The translations under genes and the position numbers were made by a program. The notes under the pieces were generated by a model that was not told the DNA's origin, searched no databases, and saw nothing but the letters and a program-made list of their open reading frames with translations. A DNA stretch of 44,370 nucleotides, from NCBI GenBank assembly GCA_035940955.1, contig DASZEJ010000112.1:1-44370 (forward strand). Direction: 5' to 3'. This document shows, in pieces, positions 22,911 through 31,538 of the stretch (positions within the stretch are counted from its first letter, which is position 1; the number at the start of each line of letters is the position of its first letter). The DNA is from CADCVT01 sp035940955 (GTDB taxonomy: Bacteria; Actinomycetota; Thermoleophilia; Solirubrobacterales; Solirubrobacteraceae).

Positions 22911-23956
22911 ACGCGCAGGGCCTCCCGCTCCTCCGTCTTCTGGCCGGCGCGCGCGCCGGTCGTCGGGGGCTGGCCGGTCTCCTTGGCGCCCGGCTCGTAG
23001 TGCGACGGCGGGGTGCCGAGCTGCAGCTCGATCCGCCGCACGCGCTCGAACACGCGCTGGACCATCGTCGAGTTCGCGCTCAGCAGGTCGCCGATGATGC
23101 CCAGGGCGGCGAGCAGCATCGCCGCGTTGAACAGCACCGCGCCGAGGATCAGCGACTGGACGTGGCCGGCGCCGTCGTCCTGGATGTAGAAGTAGAGGTA
23201 GCGGCCCCACACGACCAGCGCCGCGAGGGCGACGATCGCGGCGGCGAGCATGAAGACCCGCAGCGGCTCGTAGCGGGTGTAGATGCGGAAGATCCCCACC
23301 GCGTTGCGCCGCACGTAGGACCACATCGACGGGAACAGCCGCGATTCGCGCGTCTTGGGGTTGGTCCGGATCGGGACGTGGTCGACCGCGATGAACTGCT
23401 TGCCCGCCTGGATGATCGTCTCGAGCGTGTAAGTGAACTTGTTGACGACGACGAGCTGCAGGGCGGCCTCGCGGTTGTAGGCGCGGAACCCCGAGGTCGT
23501 GTCCGGCACGCCGGTCTCCGACGCCTGGCGGACCACCCACGAGCCCAGCCGCTGCAGCGACTTCTTGAGCGGCGAGAAGTGCTCGATGCTCATGACCTCG
23601 CGGTCGCCGACGACCATGTCGGCGTCGCCGCGCATGATCGGCCCGACGAGCTTGCCGATGTCGTGGCCGTTGTACTGGTTGTCGGCGTCCGTGTTCACGA
23701 TGACGTCGGCGCCGAGCTTCAGCGCGGCGTCCAGGCCGGCCTGGAACGCCTGCGCAAGGCCCTTGTTGTTGGTCAGCCGCACGATGTGGTCGACCCCGTT
23801 CGCGCGGGCCACCTCGACCGTGCGGTCGGTCGACCCGTCGTCGACGACGAGCCACTCGACGGCGTCGAACCCGGGCAGCTCCCGCGGCAGGTCGGCGAGC
23901 GTCGCCGGGAGCGTCGCCTCCTCGTTCAGACAGGGGATCTGGATGATCAGCTTCAT
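22907..23956 (-). CDS. Polyprenyl-phosphate-type glycosyltransferase (GT2, DPM1/GtrB-like)
   Basis: A 349-residue GT2 glycosyltransferase with a C-terminal membrane part. The catalytic domain starts LIIQIPCLNEEATLPATL, has VVDDGSTDRTVEVA, LTNNKGLAQAFQAGLDAAL and the metal-binding DAD in VNTDADNQYNGHDI, and ends near SGFRAYNREAAL. Two helices follow (VFMLAAAIVALAALVVWGRY and ILGAVLFNAAMLLAALGIIG), then a charged tail. Such enzymes load a sugar onto undecaprenyl phosphate; GT-C enzymes like those encoded just to the right could use the product. It is the first gene of a minus-strand run and shares a 32-base divergent gap with the 23989 gene. Confidence 0.9.
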   Translation of the reverse strand: MKLIIQIPCLNEEATLPATLADLPRELPGFDAVEWLVVDDGSTDRTVEVARANGVDHIVRLTNNKGLAQAFQAGLDAALKLGADVIVNTDADNQYNGHDIGKLVGPIMRGDADMVVGDREVMSIEHFSPLKKSLQRLGSWVVRQASETGVPDTTSGFRAYNREAALQLVVVNKFTYTLETIIQAGKQFIAVDHVPIRTNPKTRESRLFPSMWSYVRRNAVGIFRIYTRYEPLRVFMLAAAIVALAALVVWGRYLYFYIQDDGAGHVQSLILGAVLFNAAMLLAALGIIGDLLSANSTMVQRVFERVRRIELQLGTPPSHYEPGAKETGQPPTTGARAGQKTEEREALRV

Positions 23957-23972
23957 CGGCGCGGCGGCCCCC

Positions 23973-23978
23973 TAGCCT
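23973..23978 (+). promoter_or_regulatory. Possible -10 box (TAGCCT) in divergent gap
   Basis: TAGCCT lies ten bases before ATG 23989. Its complement reads AGGCTA, so TAGGCT-like sequence on the minus strand at nearly the same place could also serve the divergent glycosyltransferase gene at 23956. The 32-base gap leaves little room for anything else. Confidence 0.3.
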
Positions 23979-23988
23979 ACTTGCCTCC

Positions 23989-25491
23989 ATGCAGAGCGCG
24001 ACCCTCACCCGGCCGCGGCCCGTCGCCGCGCCCACGTCGCCCTCGCGGGAGGAGCCGCGGGCCGGTCGCTGGGCCTGGATCGCGTTCGGCCTCCTCTGCG
24101 CGGGGGCGCTCTGGGGGTTCTTCGCGTTCCCCACGTACCCCAACTACGACTCGTACTACTCCCTGCTCTGGGGCCGCGAGCTGCTCGACGGGACGCTGCC
24201 GTCCTACGACGCCTACCGGGCGCCGACGCCGCACCCGCTGGCCATCGCGGTCGGGACCGTGCTGTCGCCCCTGGGGCACGGCGCCGAGCGGATCTGGATC
24301 CTGCTCTGCGTCGGCTCCTTCGTGGCGCTGGTGGCCGGGGTCTACCGGCTGGGGCGGGACGCGTTCACGCCGCTCGTGGGGCTGGCCGCCGCGGTGCTCG
24401 TCTGCTCGCGCCTGGACTTCCCGTTCTACGCCGCCCGCGGCTACATCGACGTGGCCTACATGGCGCTCGTCGTGTGGGCGGCGGTGCTCGAGGCGCGGCG
24501 GCCGCGGCGGGGCGCTCCGGTGCTCGTCATGCTCGCCGTGGCGGGGATGCTGCGGCCCGAGGCGTGGCTGATCAGCGGCCTCTACCTCCTCTGGGTCGGC
24601 TGGCCGGCCGACTGGGGGACGCGCGTGCGGTACGCCGCCCTGGCGGCGCTCGGCCCGCTCGTGTGGGCCGGCAGCGACTGGATCGTCACCGGCGACCCGG
24701 CGTGGTCGCTCACCTACACGAGCGCGTTCGCCGAGGAGCTGGGGCGCAACAAGAGCGCCAGCGGCCTGCTGCCGTCGATCTGGGAGTTCCTGGTCAAGCT
24801 CGACAAGCTCCAGGTGCTGGTCGGCGGGATCGTCGGGCTGTGCCTGGCGGTGGCGCTCGTGCCGCGCCGCGCGGCGGTGCCGGGCGCGCTGCTGGCCGTG
24901 GGGATCGGGACGTTCCTGCTCGTCGGCCTGGCCGGGTTCAGCGTCATCGACCGCTACCTGCTCGTCGCGTCGATGGTCGTGATCGTCTTCTGCGGCGTGG
25001 CGGTCGCCGGCTGGACGATGCTCCGCGCGGGCACGCGCGCGCGGCGCGCGTGGGCGGTGGCGGCGGCGCTCGTCGTCGCCGCGGGTGCCACCATCACGGC
25101 GATCGCGCTCGACCCCGACCGGCTGCGCCGGGAGCTGACGTTCCGGGCCGACGCCCACCCGGCGCTGCACGACGTCCTCGCCCATCCGGAGGTCCGGCGG
25201 GCGATGCGGTGCGGTCCGATCAGCGTGCCGAACCACAAGCTCATCCCCGACGTCCGCTGGATCCTCGACCTCCCCGACGGGGCGGTCGTCGCGCGCAGCG
25301 AGGGGCTGCGCCGGCCGCGCCTGCAGCGCCGGATCGAGCGCGGCGGCGTGGCGATCTACCCGGCGCAGCGCTCGGCGGTGCTGCGGCAGGCGATCGTCGA
25401 GGAGCACGACGACCCGTTCACGCAGGTCCCGCTCGCCGGCTACCGGCGTGCCGCGGTGAGCGACTACTACTCGGCCTATGTCCGCTGCTAG
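23989..25491 (+). CDS. GT-C-like integral membrane protein, paralogue of 34408-35850
   Basis: A 500-residue membrane protein with about nine to ten helices and a C-terminal outer domain. YPNYDSYYSLLWGRELLDG after helix 1 carries the acidic residue expected in the first outer loop of GT-C glycosyltransferases, and a proline-rich YRAPTPHPLAIAVG follows. ARRPRRGAPVLVMLAVAGML then RPEAW, and DWIVTGDPAWSLTY, are shared almost word for word with the protein at 34408. The outer domain keeps one cysteine (RCGPISVPNHKLIP) and VRWILDLPDG. It probably transfers sugars from polyprenyl carriers, but neither the donor nor the acceptor is known, and the family is not one I can name. Confidence 0.75.
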   Translation: MQSATLTRPRPVAAPTSPSREEPRAGRWAWIAFGLLCAGALWGFFAFPTYPNYDSYYSLLWGRELLDGTLPSYDAYRAPTPHPLAIAVGTVLSPLGHGAERIWILLCVGSFVALVAGVYRLGRDAFTPLVGLAAAVLVCSRLDFPFYAARGYIDVAYMALVVWAAVLEARRPRRGAPVLVMLAVAGMLRPEAWLISGLYLLWVGWPADWGTRVRYAALAALGPLVWAGSDWIVTGDPAWSLTYTSAFAEELGRNKSASGLLPSIWEFLVKLDKLQVLVGGIVGLCLAVALVPRRAAVPGALLAVGIGTFLLVGLAGFSVIDRYLLVASMVVIVFCGVAVAGWTMLRAGTRARRAWAVAAALVVAAGATITAIALDPDRLRRELTFRADAHPALHDVLAHPEVRRAMRCGPISVPNHKLIPDVRWILDLPDGAVVARSEGLRRPRLQRRIERGGVAIYPAQRSAVLRQAIVEEHDDPFTQVPLAGYRRAAVSDYYSAYVRC

Positions 25492-27286
25492 CGCGCCTCC
25501 GCGCCAGCGCCCGCGGCGCATGCCGCGGCCCCCGCGGCTGGACCGGCGGGCGTCGATGCAGGCCGCGGCGTCGCGGTGGTCGGCGTGGCCGTGGTGGGCG
25601 GCGCTCGGCGTGGTGCTGCTCGGCGGGCTGCTGCTGCGGCTGTGGGGCACCGACCACGGGCTGCCGTACGCGTTCAACGCCGACGAGAACGCGCACTTCG
25701 TGCCGCGCTCGATCGGCCTGTACGGCCACGAGTGGAACCCCGACTACTTCGTCAACCCGCCCGCCTACACGTACCTGCTGCACATCGTGTTCAGCATCTG
25801 GTTCGGCGGGCGCGAGGGCGTCTCGAACGCGTTCGCGACCGACCCGACCGAGGTGTTCGTCGTCGCGCGCACGACCTCGGCGGTGCTGGGGACGCTCGCC
25901 GTCTGGCTCCTCTACCTGGCGGGCACGCGGCTGGTCGACCGGCGCGTCGGGCTGCTGGCGGCGGGGCTGCTCGCCGTGGGGTTCCTGCCCGTCTTCTACT
26001 CCCACCTGGCGCTGAACGACGTGCCCACGCTGGCGCCGCTGTGCCTGGCGCTGTACGGCGTCGCGGGGGTGGTGCGCCTGGGGCGGGCGCGCGACTACGC
26101 GATCGCCGGCGCCGGGCTGGGGCTGGCCGCGGCGACCAAGTACACCGGCGGCGTGGTGCTCCTGCCGCTGCTGATCGCGGCGGCGCTGCACTTCCTCGGC
26201 CCCGGCGCGCGGGCGGCGGCGGTGCGCGGGCTGCTCGTCGCCGGGGCCTGCTCGATCGTCGCGTTCGTCCTGGCCAACCCGTACGTCGTGCTCGACTTCG
26301 CCGCGTTCTGGGACGGGATCACCCACCAGTCCTCCGCGACCGGCAGCGAGGACCAGGGCAAGCTCGGGCTGACCCACGGCAGCGGCGTCTTCTACTACCT
26401 GTGGTCGTTCACCTGGGGGCTCGGGTGGGTGCCGCTGTTCGCGGCGGGCGCGGCGATCCCGCTGCTGTGGCGGGCCGACCGGCGGGTGCTGTGGGTCCTC
26501 GTCCCCGCGACCGTCCTCTACGTGGCGTTCATGGGCACCCAGCAGCGCTACTTCGGGCGCTGGCTGATCCCGATCTTCCCGTTCGCCTGCGTGCTGGCGT
26601 CGTACGCGGTCATCAACCTGGCCGACCGCCTGGGCGGGCGGCTGCCCGGGTGGAAGCCGACGCTGGTGACGCTCGGGGCGATCCTGCTGCTCGGTCAGGG
26701 ACTCGTGTACTCGCTCCACATCGGGCAGGTGCTCTCGCGCGAGGACACCCGGAACCTGACCCGGGAGTGGATGGTCGAGCACGTCGCGCCGAACTCGAAG
26801 GTGGTCATCGAGCCGGTGGTCCCGGACGCGTGGGCGCAGGACGTCGGCAACCCGTCGCGGCTGTCGCCGAACGGCAACCGGTGGGCGAAGTACCCGACGT
26901 CGCGCTCGCGGATCGACCCCGAGAACCCCGACGGCCCGCTGCTGCCCGAGCCGGGCGTCGTCGTGCACATCGAGGACTTCGAGCGCATCCTCGTGCCGGA
27001 GCTGGTCGACAGGTTCGAGGACCAGGGCTACTGCTGGGTCGTCGTCGGCTCCACCCAGCGCGGCCGCGCCGAGGCCGACCCCGACGAGGTCCCGCAGGCG
27101 CTCGCGTACTACCGCGAGCTCGAGAAGCGCGCCACGCTCGCCTACGAGGCGTCGCCGTACGCGCGGGGTCGCGGCCCGGTCGAGTTCAACTTCGACTGGA
27201 CCTTCGACTACTACCCGCTCGCCTACCACCGCCCGGGGCCGGTGATGAGCGTGTACCGGCTGAACGGCGGGGGCTGCGCGCGCTGA
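25478..27286 (+). CDS. ArnT/PMT-like glycosyltransferase (GT39/PMT_2 type)
   Basis: A 602-residue GT-C membrane protein. After a basic N-terminus it has the first helix (WWAALGVVLLGGLLLRLWGT) and the catalytic-type acidic pair in YAFNADENAHFVPRSIG. VNPPAYTYLLHIVFSIWFGG, VARTTSAVLGTLAVWLLYLA and LNDVPTLAPLCLALYGVAGV fit the PMT_2 family. About 11-13 helices are followed by a soluble C-terminal domain from about residue 430 (TREWMVEHVAPNSKVVIEPV). It probably transfers a sugar from a polyprenyl phosphate to a surface acceptor. The start ATG 25478 overlaps the previous gene by 14 bases. A hairpin follows its stop. Confidence 0.85.
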   Translation: MSAASAPPRQRPRRMPRPPRLDRRASMQAAASRWSAWPWWAALGVVLLGGLLLRLWGTDHGLPYAFNADENAHFVPRSIGLYGHEWNPDYFVNPPAYTYLLHIVFSIWFGGREGVSNAFATDPTEVFVVARTTSAVLGTLAVWLLYLAGTRLVDRRVGLLAAGLLAVGFLPVFYSHLALNDVPTLAPLCLALYGVAGVVRLGRARDYAIAGAGLGLAAATKYTGGVVLLPLLIAAALHFLGPGARAAAVRGLLVAGACSIVAFVLANPYVVLDFAAFWDGITHQSSATGSEDQGKLGLTHGSGVFYYLWSFTWGLGWVPLFAAGAAIPLLWRADRRVLWVLVPATVLYVAFMGTQQRYFGRWLIPIFPFACVLASYAVINLADRLGGRLPGWKPTLVTLGAILLLGQGLVYSLHIGQVLSREDTRNLTREWMVEHVAPNSKVVIEPVVPDAWAQDVGNPSRLSPNGNRWAKYPTSRSRIDPENPDGPLLPEPGVVVHIEDFERILVPELVDRFEDQGYCWVVVGSTQRGRAEADPDEVPQALAYYRELEKRATLAYEASPYARGRGPVEFNFDWTFDYYPLAYHRPGPVMSVYRLNGGGCAR

Positions 27287-27292
27287 GGGGCG

Positions 27293-27308
27293 GGCGCCCC
27301 GGGGCGCC
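27293..27308 (+). terminator. 16-bp palindrome after ArnT-like gene
   Basis: GGCGCCCCGGGGCGCC is a perfect 16-base palindrome starting seven bases after the stop at 27286. It could terminate the 23989-27286 transcript, though no T-run follows. Confidence 0.45.
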
Positions 27309-27314
27309 TCCGCC

Positions 27315-27358
27315 ACGATGTGCAAGAAACGGCTGGCAGTCAGACCCTTCTCGCATGT
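27315..27358. repeat. Imperfect inverted repeat in low-GC island
   Basis: TGCAAGAA (27321-27328) and TTCTCGCA (27348-27355) are near-perfect inverted arms within a patch of about 40 bases that is clearly less GC-rich than its surroundings (CAAGAAACGGCTGGCAGTCA). It has no reading frame of interest. It may be a stability hairpin or a copy of a dispersed intergenic element. Confidence 0.4.
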
Positions 27359-27409
27359 CGCGCGCCGGCCGGGCGGTCACGTTCCGCCGCGCCCGCGCGT
27401 TGACCCGGC

Positions 27410-28285
27410 ATGGCGCGCGCTCAGCTCCTTCCCGTCCTCGCCGGCGTCATCACCGTCGTCCTGTGGGCGTCGGCGTTCGTCGGCATCCGCGCGGCCGGCG
27501 AGGACCTCGACGGCGGCCCGCTCGCGCTCGGCCGGCTGGCCGTGGCGTCGGTCGTCCTCGGCGCGATCGTCGTGGCGCGGCGGGGGTACGCGACGCTCCG
27601 CGCGCTGACCGGGCGCGACCTCGGCGCCGTGGTGGTGTGCGGCCTGCTGTGGTTCGGGGCGTACAACGTCGCGCTGAACGAGGGCGAGCAGCGCGTCGAC
27701 GCGGGCACCGCGGCGATGCTGACGAACGTCGGCCCGATCCTCATCGCGCTGCTGGCGGGCGTCGTGCTGCGCGAGGGCTTCCCGCGGACGCTCTTCCGCG
27801 GGCTGGCGATCGCGTTCGCCGGCGCGGTCGTGATCGGGCTGGCGACGCGGGAGCAGAGCACGGACGCGGCGTGGGGAGCGCTGCTGTGCCTCGCCGCGGC
27901 GGCGCTGTACGCGGGCGGCGTCGTGTCGCAGAAGCCGGTCCTTGCCCGCCACTCCCCGCTCGACGTCACGTTCGTGGCCTGCCTCGTCGGCACGCTGGTC
28001 TGCCTGCCGTTCGCGCCCGAGCTGGCCGGCGACCTGCGCGACGCCGACGCCGGGGCCGTCGCCTGGACGGCCTACCTCGGCGCCTTCCCGACCGCGATCG
28101 CGTTCACGACGTGGGCCTACGCCCTGCGCCACACGACCGCCGGGAAGATGGGCGCGCTGACGTACCTCGTGCCGCCGCTCGTCGTGCTGCTCGCGTGGGC
28201 CGTGCTGGAGGAGACGCCGCCGGTCGCGGCGCTGGCCGGCGGCGCGCTGTGCCTGGCGGGCGTGGCGTGGACCCGGCGCGGCTGA
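27410..28285 (+). CDS. EamA/DMT-family transporter
   Basis: A 291-residue membrane protein with ten helices in two homologous EamA halves. The first half begins LPVLAGVITVVLWASAFVGI and includes ALNEGEQRVDAGTAAMLTNV then GPILIALLAG. The second begins GALLCLAAAALYAGGVVSQK and has YLGAFPTAIAFTTWAYALRH followed by KMGALTYLVPPLVVLLAWAV. These match drug/metabolite exporters of the RhaT/YdcZ/EamA group. The substrate cannot be told. It stands alone on the plus strand between a hairpin and the convergent PQQ-repeat gene, with a weak upstream region. Confidence 0.9.
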   Translation: MARAQLLPVLAGVITVVLWASAFVGIRAAGEDLDGGPLALGRLAVASVVLGAIVVARRGYATLRALTGRDLGAVVVCGLLWFGAYNVALNEGEQRVDAGTAAMLTNVGPILIALLAGVVLREGFPRTLFRGLAIAFAGAVVIGLATREQSTDAAWGALLCLAAAALYAGGVVSQKPVLARHSPLDVTFVACLVGTLVCLPFAPELAGDLRDADAGAVAWTAYLGAFPTAIAFTTWAYALRHTTAGKMGALTYLVPPLVVLLAWAVLEETPPVAALAGGALCLAGVAWTRRG

Positions 28286-28346
28286 CAGGATCGCCGCGCG
28301 TGAGCTCCGAGGCGCTCGTCCGGACGGCGGCGGCAGCGGCGGCGGC
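28286..28346. other. Short convergent intergenic gap
   Basis: The 61 bases between the convergent EamA and PQQ-repeat genes are GC-rich (GGCGGCGGCAGCGGCGGCGG) and show no clear terminator hairpin with a T-run. Confidence 0.4.
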
Positions 28347-29900
28347 CTAGAACCGCCGCTCGACCCGGCGGGCGCAGCGCCGCCGGGCGGCGCGCGTCGT
28401 GTGGCGCCGGCACCGCCGCAGCGCACGCGCCTTCGCGCGCCGCTCGGCGCGCCGTTCCGCGCGCCGCCGAGCCCGAGCCCGCGCACGGCGGCGCTCCCCG
28501 GCGCGCCGCTCCCGCGCCCGCTCCCGCCCCCGCGCGCCCTCCCGTTCCCGCCGCTCCCGCGCCCGCTCCCGCCGCTCCCGCGCCCGCTCGCGCCGCTCGC
28601 GCAGCACCCGCCGCGCCTCCGCCGCCGGCAGCAGCGCCGTCAGCGAGCTGCGCCCGGTCTGGAACAGGTGGCGGCCGTCGGACACGATCGGGTCGAACGC
28701 GCCCGGCTTGCGCCTGAAGAACACGCGCCCCGTCGCGAGGCTCAGCCCGATCGTCACCCGCTTGCCGAGGTCGGCGAAGAACACCGCCCGCCCGACGATC
28801 GTCGCCCCGCCGGAGATCTTCCCGCCCGACCGGTGGCGCCACCGGACCGCCCCGGTCCGTGCGTTCAGCGCGTAGAGGTGGCCGTCGTAGGAGCCGAAGA
28901 ACACCGTCGGCCCGACGCGCGGCACGGCGTGCACGGCCGCCGACGAGTACACGTAGTGGCCGGTCTGGCGCGCCCACGCGAGCCGGCCCGTCCGGGCCGA
29001 CAGCGAGTACATCCGCCCGTCCGTGCTGCCGATGTAGACGCGCCCGAACGCCACCGCCGCCGTCGCGTAGAAGCGCCCGGAGCGCAGCGCCCGGGCCGCG
29101 GGCGCGGCCTCCCACACCCGGCGCCCGTTCGACAGCCGCACGGCGTGGACGTGCCCGCCGTAGTCGCCGAAGTAGAGCTTGCCGTTCGACAGCGTCGGGC
29201 TGCCCTTGATCGCCCCGTCGGCCTGGTAGCGCCAGACCGTCCGCCCGTTGTGGGCGTTCAGGCAGTAGAGCGTCCCGCCCTCGGTCCCGAAGTAGATCCG
29301 CCCGCGGTGCAGCAGCGGCGAGGACTCGCTGCGCGCCGGCAGGTTGCGCGACCACTTCAGCCGCCCGCCGTCGAGCCACAGCGACACCACCCGGCCCGCC
29401 CGCACGCCGCGCCGGCGCTCGAGCAGCGTCACGTACAGGCTGCCGCCGCCGATCGCCGGCGAGGACGCCGACAGGTGCCCGAGATCGCGCCGCCACCGCT
29501 TGCGCCCGGTGTTCTTGCGCAGCGCGAAGATGACCCCGTTGTCGGCGAGCTGGTAGATCGAGCCGCGGTAGATCACCGGGGGGAACTCGAGCAGCGCCGG
29601 CGCGCGGTGGCGCCAGACCATCTTCCACGCCCCGCGGATCGGCAGCCGCCGCGGCGGGCGGTAGAAGCGCCGGTGGTCCTTGGAGAAGCCGTAGAGCGGC
29701 CACTGGGAGCGGTCGCGCGGCGGCGGCTCGGGCGGCGGCGGCTCGGCGTCGAACTCGACCTCGGGGTTCGAGACGTTCCCGGGATCGACCACCGCGGTGC
29801 GGTAGACCGCGATCGCGGCGACCGCACCGGCGACGAGCACCAACCCGAGCGCCGCGAGCAGGACGCGCGTACGGCGGCGGCGGGGAAGCACGCGGGCCAT
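28347..29900 (-). CDS. PQQ-repeat beta-propeller protein with Arg-rich tail
   Basis: A 517-residue membrane-anchored protein. Residues 1-11 are basic, a signal-anchor helix follows (VLLAALGLVLVAGAVAAIAV), then a proline-rich spacer. From about 60 to 430 it is a beta-propeller of PQQ/BamB-type blades, with repeated patterns such as GRIYFGTEGGTLYCLNAHNG, GKLYFGDYGGHVHAVRLSNG and VFFGSYDGHLYALNARTG. The last ~90 residues are almost only Arg, Glu and Ala (RERRERARERRERARE), likely a long charged helix. The enzyme-type PQQ residues were not identified, so a scaffold role is likelier. It shares the minus strand with the O-antigen-ligase-like gene 22 bases upstream. Confidence 0.83.
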   Translation of the reverse strand: MARVLPRRRRTRVLLAALGLVLVAGAVAAIAVYRTAVVDPGNVSNPEVEFDAEPPPPEPPPRDRSQWPLYGFSKDHRRFYRPPRRLPIRGAWKMVWRHRAPALLEFPPVIYRGSIYQLADNGVIFALRKNTGRKRWRRDLGHLSASSPAIGGGSLYVTLLERRRGVRAGRVVSLWLDGGRLKWSRNLPARSESSPLLHRGRIYFGTEGGTLYCLNAHNGRTVWRYQADGAIKGSPTLSNGKLYFGDYGGHVHAVRLSNGRRVWEAAPAARALRSGRFYATAAVAFGRVYIGSTDGRMYSLSARTGRLAWARQTGHYVYSSAAVHAVPRVGPTVFFGSYDGHLYALNARTGAVRWRHRSGGKISGGATIVGRAVFFADLGKRVTIGLSLATGRVFFRRKPGAFDPIVSDGRHLFQTGRSSLTALLPAAEARRVLRERRERARERRERARERREREGARGRERARERRAGERRRARARARRRAERRAERRAKARALRRCRRHTTRAARRRCARRVERRF

Positions 29901-29922
29901 GGTACGGGCGGCCCCGGGGGGC

Positions 29923-31458
29923 TCAGGCCGCGGCGGGGGCGAGGCGCGCGCCGCCGTGCGCCCCCTCCGCGGCCGGCGCGGGCTCGCGCGCCGCGAGCGG
30001 CACCGCCGCGGCCACGGCGAGCAGCGTCCACGCCAGCGGGTCCTCCAGGAACGCCGCGTACACGAGCGTGTGCGCGAGCAGGCCGCAGAACGCCGCGGCC
30101 AGCGCGGCGCGGGCGACCGCGGGGACGCCCGGCGCCTGCGGGTGCACCGCCGCCCGCAGGCCCGAGAAGAGCAGGGTCAGCGCCGCCCACAGCACGAACG
30201 CGTACGCCACGAGCCCGATCGCGCCCTGCTCGGCGCCGATCGTCAGCGGCGTCGTGTGCGACGCCGCGGCGATGCGGCTCGAGCGGACGCCCTCCCGCTC
30301 GCGGTACTCCGCGCGGAACGAGCCCGACCCGAACCCCCAGACCGGCCGGTCCCGCACCATGTCGACCGCGCCGGTGACGAGGTTCACCCGGCCGCTCGTC
30401 GACCGGTTGACCGACTCCTCCGACCCCGTCTCGACCCCGACCGCGTCGCCCGCGAACGCGACGACGAGCGCCGCCGCCACCGCCGCCGCGGCCACCGCGC
30501 CCAGCACCGGCGCGGCGCGCCAGCGCAGCGCCGCCAGTACCGCCAGGCCGATCAGCAGCGCCGCGAAGCTCGATTGCGACAGCGACAGCACGAGCCCGCC
30601 CCACAGCACCGCGAGCGCCGCGGCGATCCAGATCCCCTCGCGCGGGCGGCGCGTCCACAGCAGCGCGCCGGCCAGCCCGGTCATCGTGAGCGCCAGGTAG
30701 CGGCCGTAGATGTTGGGGTCGAAGAAGACCGAGTTGACGCGGAAGTACGGCTTGACGTCGTTGGCCTCGAGCAGCTTGGAGTTCGCGATCAGCAGCCGCC
30801 CGGTCGCGTACTCGAAGAACCCGACGGCGGCGAACACGACGGCCAGGCCGGCGACGATCCCGAACGCGGTGAGCACCAGGCGCGACGTCCACTGCACGTC
30901 GAGCAGCAGGCGGAAGAGCAGCGCGAACGGCACGTAGAAGAACGCCAGGTTCTTGACCGCCTGGTCGGTGTCGGTCGAGTAGAGGGCCTGGACCGCGTAG
31001 AGGACGAGCATCGCGGCCAGCGCGATCCGCAGCCGCCGGGCGCGCGGCTCGGCGACCGCGTCGCCGCCGCCGAGGGCGAACGCCAGGCAGCCCGCCGCGA
31101 TGACGCCGTACAGCGGGATCAGGAGGCTGGCCGTCTCCTCGCCGACGGTGACCGGCACGCGGAAGGGCAGGACGGCCACCAGCGCGAGCGGCAGGGCGGC
31201 GGGCCGGCGGCGGAACAGGACGGCGAGAGCCACGATCGCGGCGAGGCCGAGCGCCCCGCCGGCCGCGGCGAGGAGCGGGCGGGGGGAGACCGCGTCCTCG
31301 ATCTGCTCGTGGGCCAGCAGGCCCAGCGCGGCGCCCGCGAGGGCGAGGGCGGCGAGCATCGCGACCGCCCGGCGGGCACGGGCGTCGACCACCAGCGCGG
31401 CCCCGGCGGCCGCCGCGCCGGCGAGCGCGGCGAGGGTCTGCAGGTCGTCGGCCGCCAC
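29923..31458 (-). CDS. O-antigen ligase/polymerase-like membrane protein (Wzy_C)
   Basis: A 511-residue membrane protein with about 12 helices. The Wzy_C-type core is visible: LSLSQSSFAALLIGLAVLAA, a large outer loop with SGRVNLVTGAVDMVRDRPVW and GFGSGSFRAEYRERE, and AASHTTPLTIGAEQGAIGLV, which holds the conserved His and Glu of the ligase/polymerase family. It would join or polymerise lipid-linked glycans outside the membrane. The start is GTG 31458, with TAGGTT eight bases upstream. It faces the secreted-protein gene at 31539 across an 80-base gap, and leads into the PQQ-repeat gene. Confidence 0.87.
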   Translation of the reverse strand: MAADDLQTLAALAGAAAAGAALVVDARARRAVAMLAALALAGAALGLLAHEQIEDAVSPRPLLAAAGGALGLAAIVALAVLFRRRPAALPLALVAVLPFRVPVTVGEETASLLIPLYGVIAAGCLAFALGGGDAVAEPRARRLRIALAAMLVLYAVQALYSTDTDQAVKNLAFFYVPFALLFRLLLDVQWTSRLVLTAFGIVAGLAVVFAAVGFFEYATGRLLIANSKLLEANDVKPYFRVNSVFFDPNIYGRYLALTMTGLAGALLWTRRPREGIWIAAALAVLWGGLVLSLSQSSFAALLIGLAVLAALRWRAAPVLGAVAAAAVAAALVVAFAGDAVGVETGSEESVNRSTSGRVNLVTGAVDMVRDRPVWGFGSGSFRAEYREREGVRSSRIAAASHTTPLTIGAEQGAIGLVAYAFVLWAALTLLFSGLRAAVHPQAPGVPAVARAALAAAFCGLLAHTLVYAAFLEDPLAWTLLAVAAAVPLAAREPAPAAEGAHGGARLAPAAA

Positions 31459-31466
31459 GCCGCCGC

Positions 31467-31472
31467 AACCTA
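31467..31472 (-). promoter_or_regulatory. Possible -10 box (TAGGTT) for the O-antigen-ligase-like gene
   Basis: TAGGTT reads on the minus strand eight bases before GTG 31458. This fits the TANNNT hexamers placed 6-10 bases before several other start codons here and suggests a leaderless transcript. Confidence 0.45.
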
Positions 31473-31495
31473 CCGGGCCGGGGGGCGCAAGCGGC

Positions 31496-31509
31496 GTTGC
31501 GACCGCAAC
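31496..31509. promoter_or_regulatory. Perfect inverted repeat GTTGCG-AC-CGCAAC in divergent gap
   Basis: GTTGCG (31496-31501) and CGCAAC (31504-31509) are perfect inverted arms with a 2-base spacer, lying between two divergent genes. A related CCGCAAC stands at 31463-31469. The symmetry fits a dimeric regulator binding site that could control both genes. Confidence 0.4.
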
Positions 31510-31538
31510 TCCGGCGCGCCTCGCGAGTCTCACCGGGG

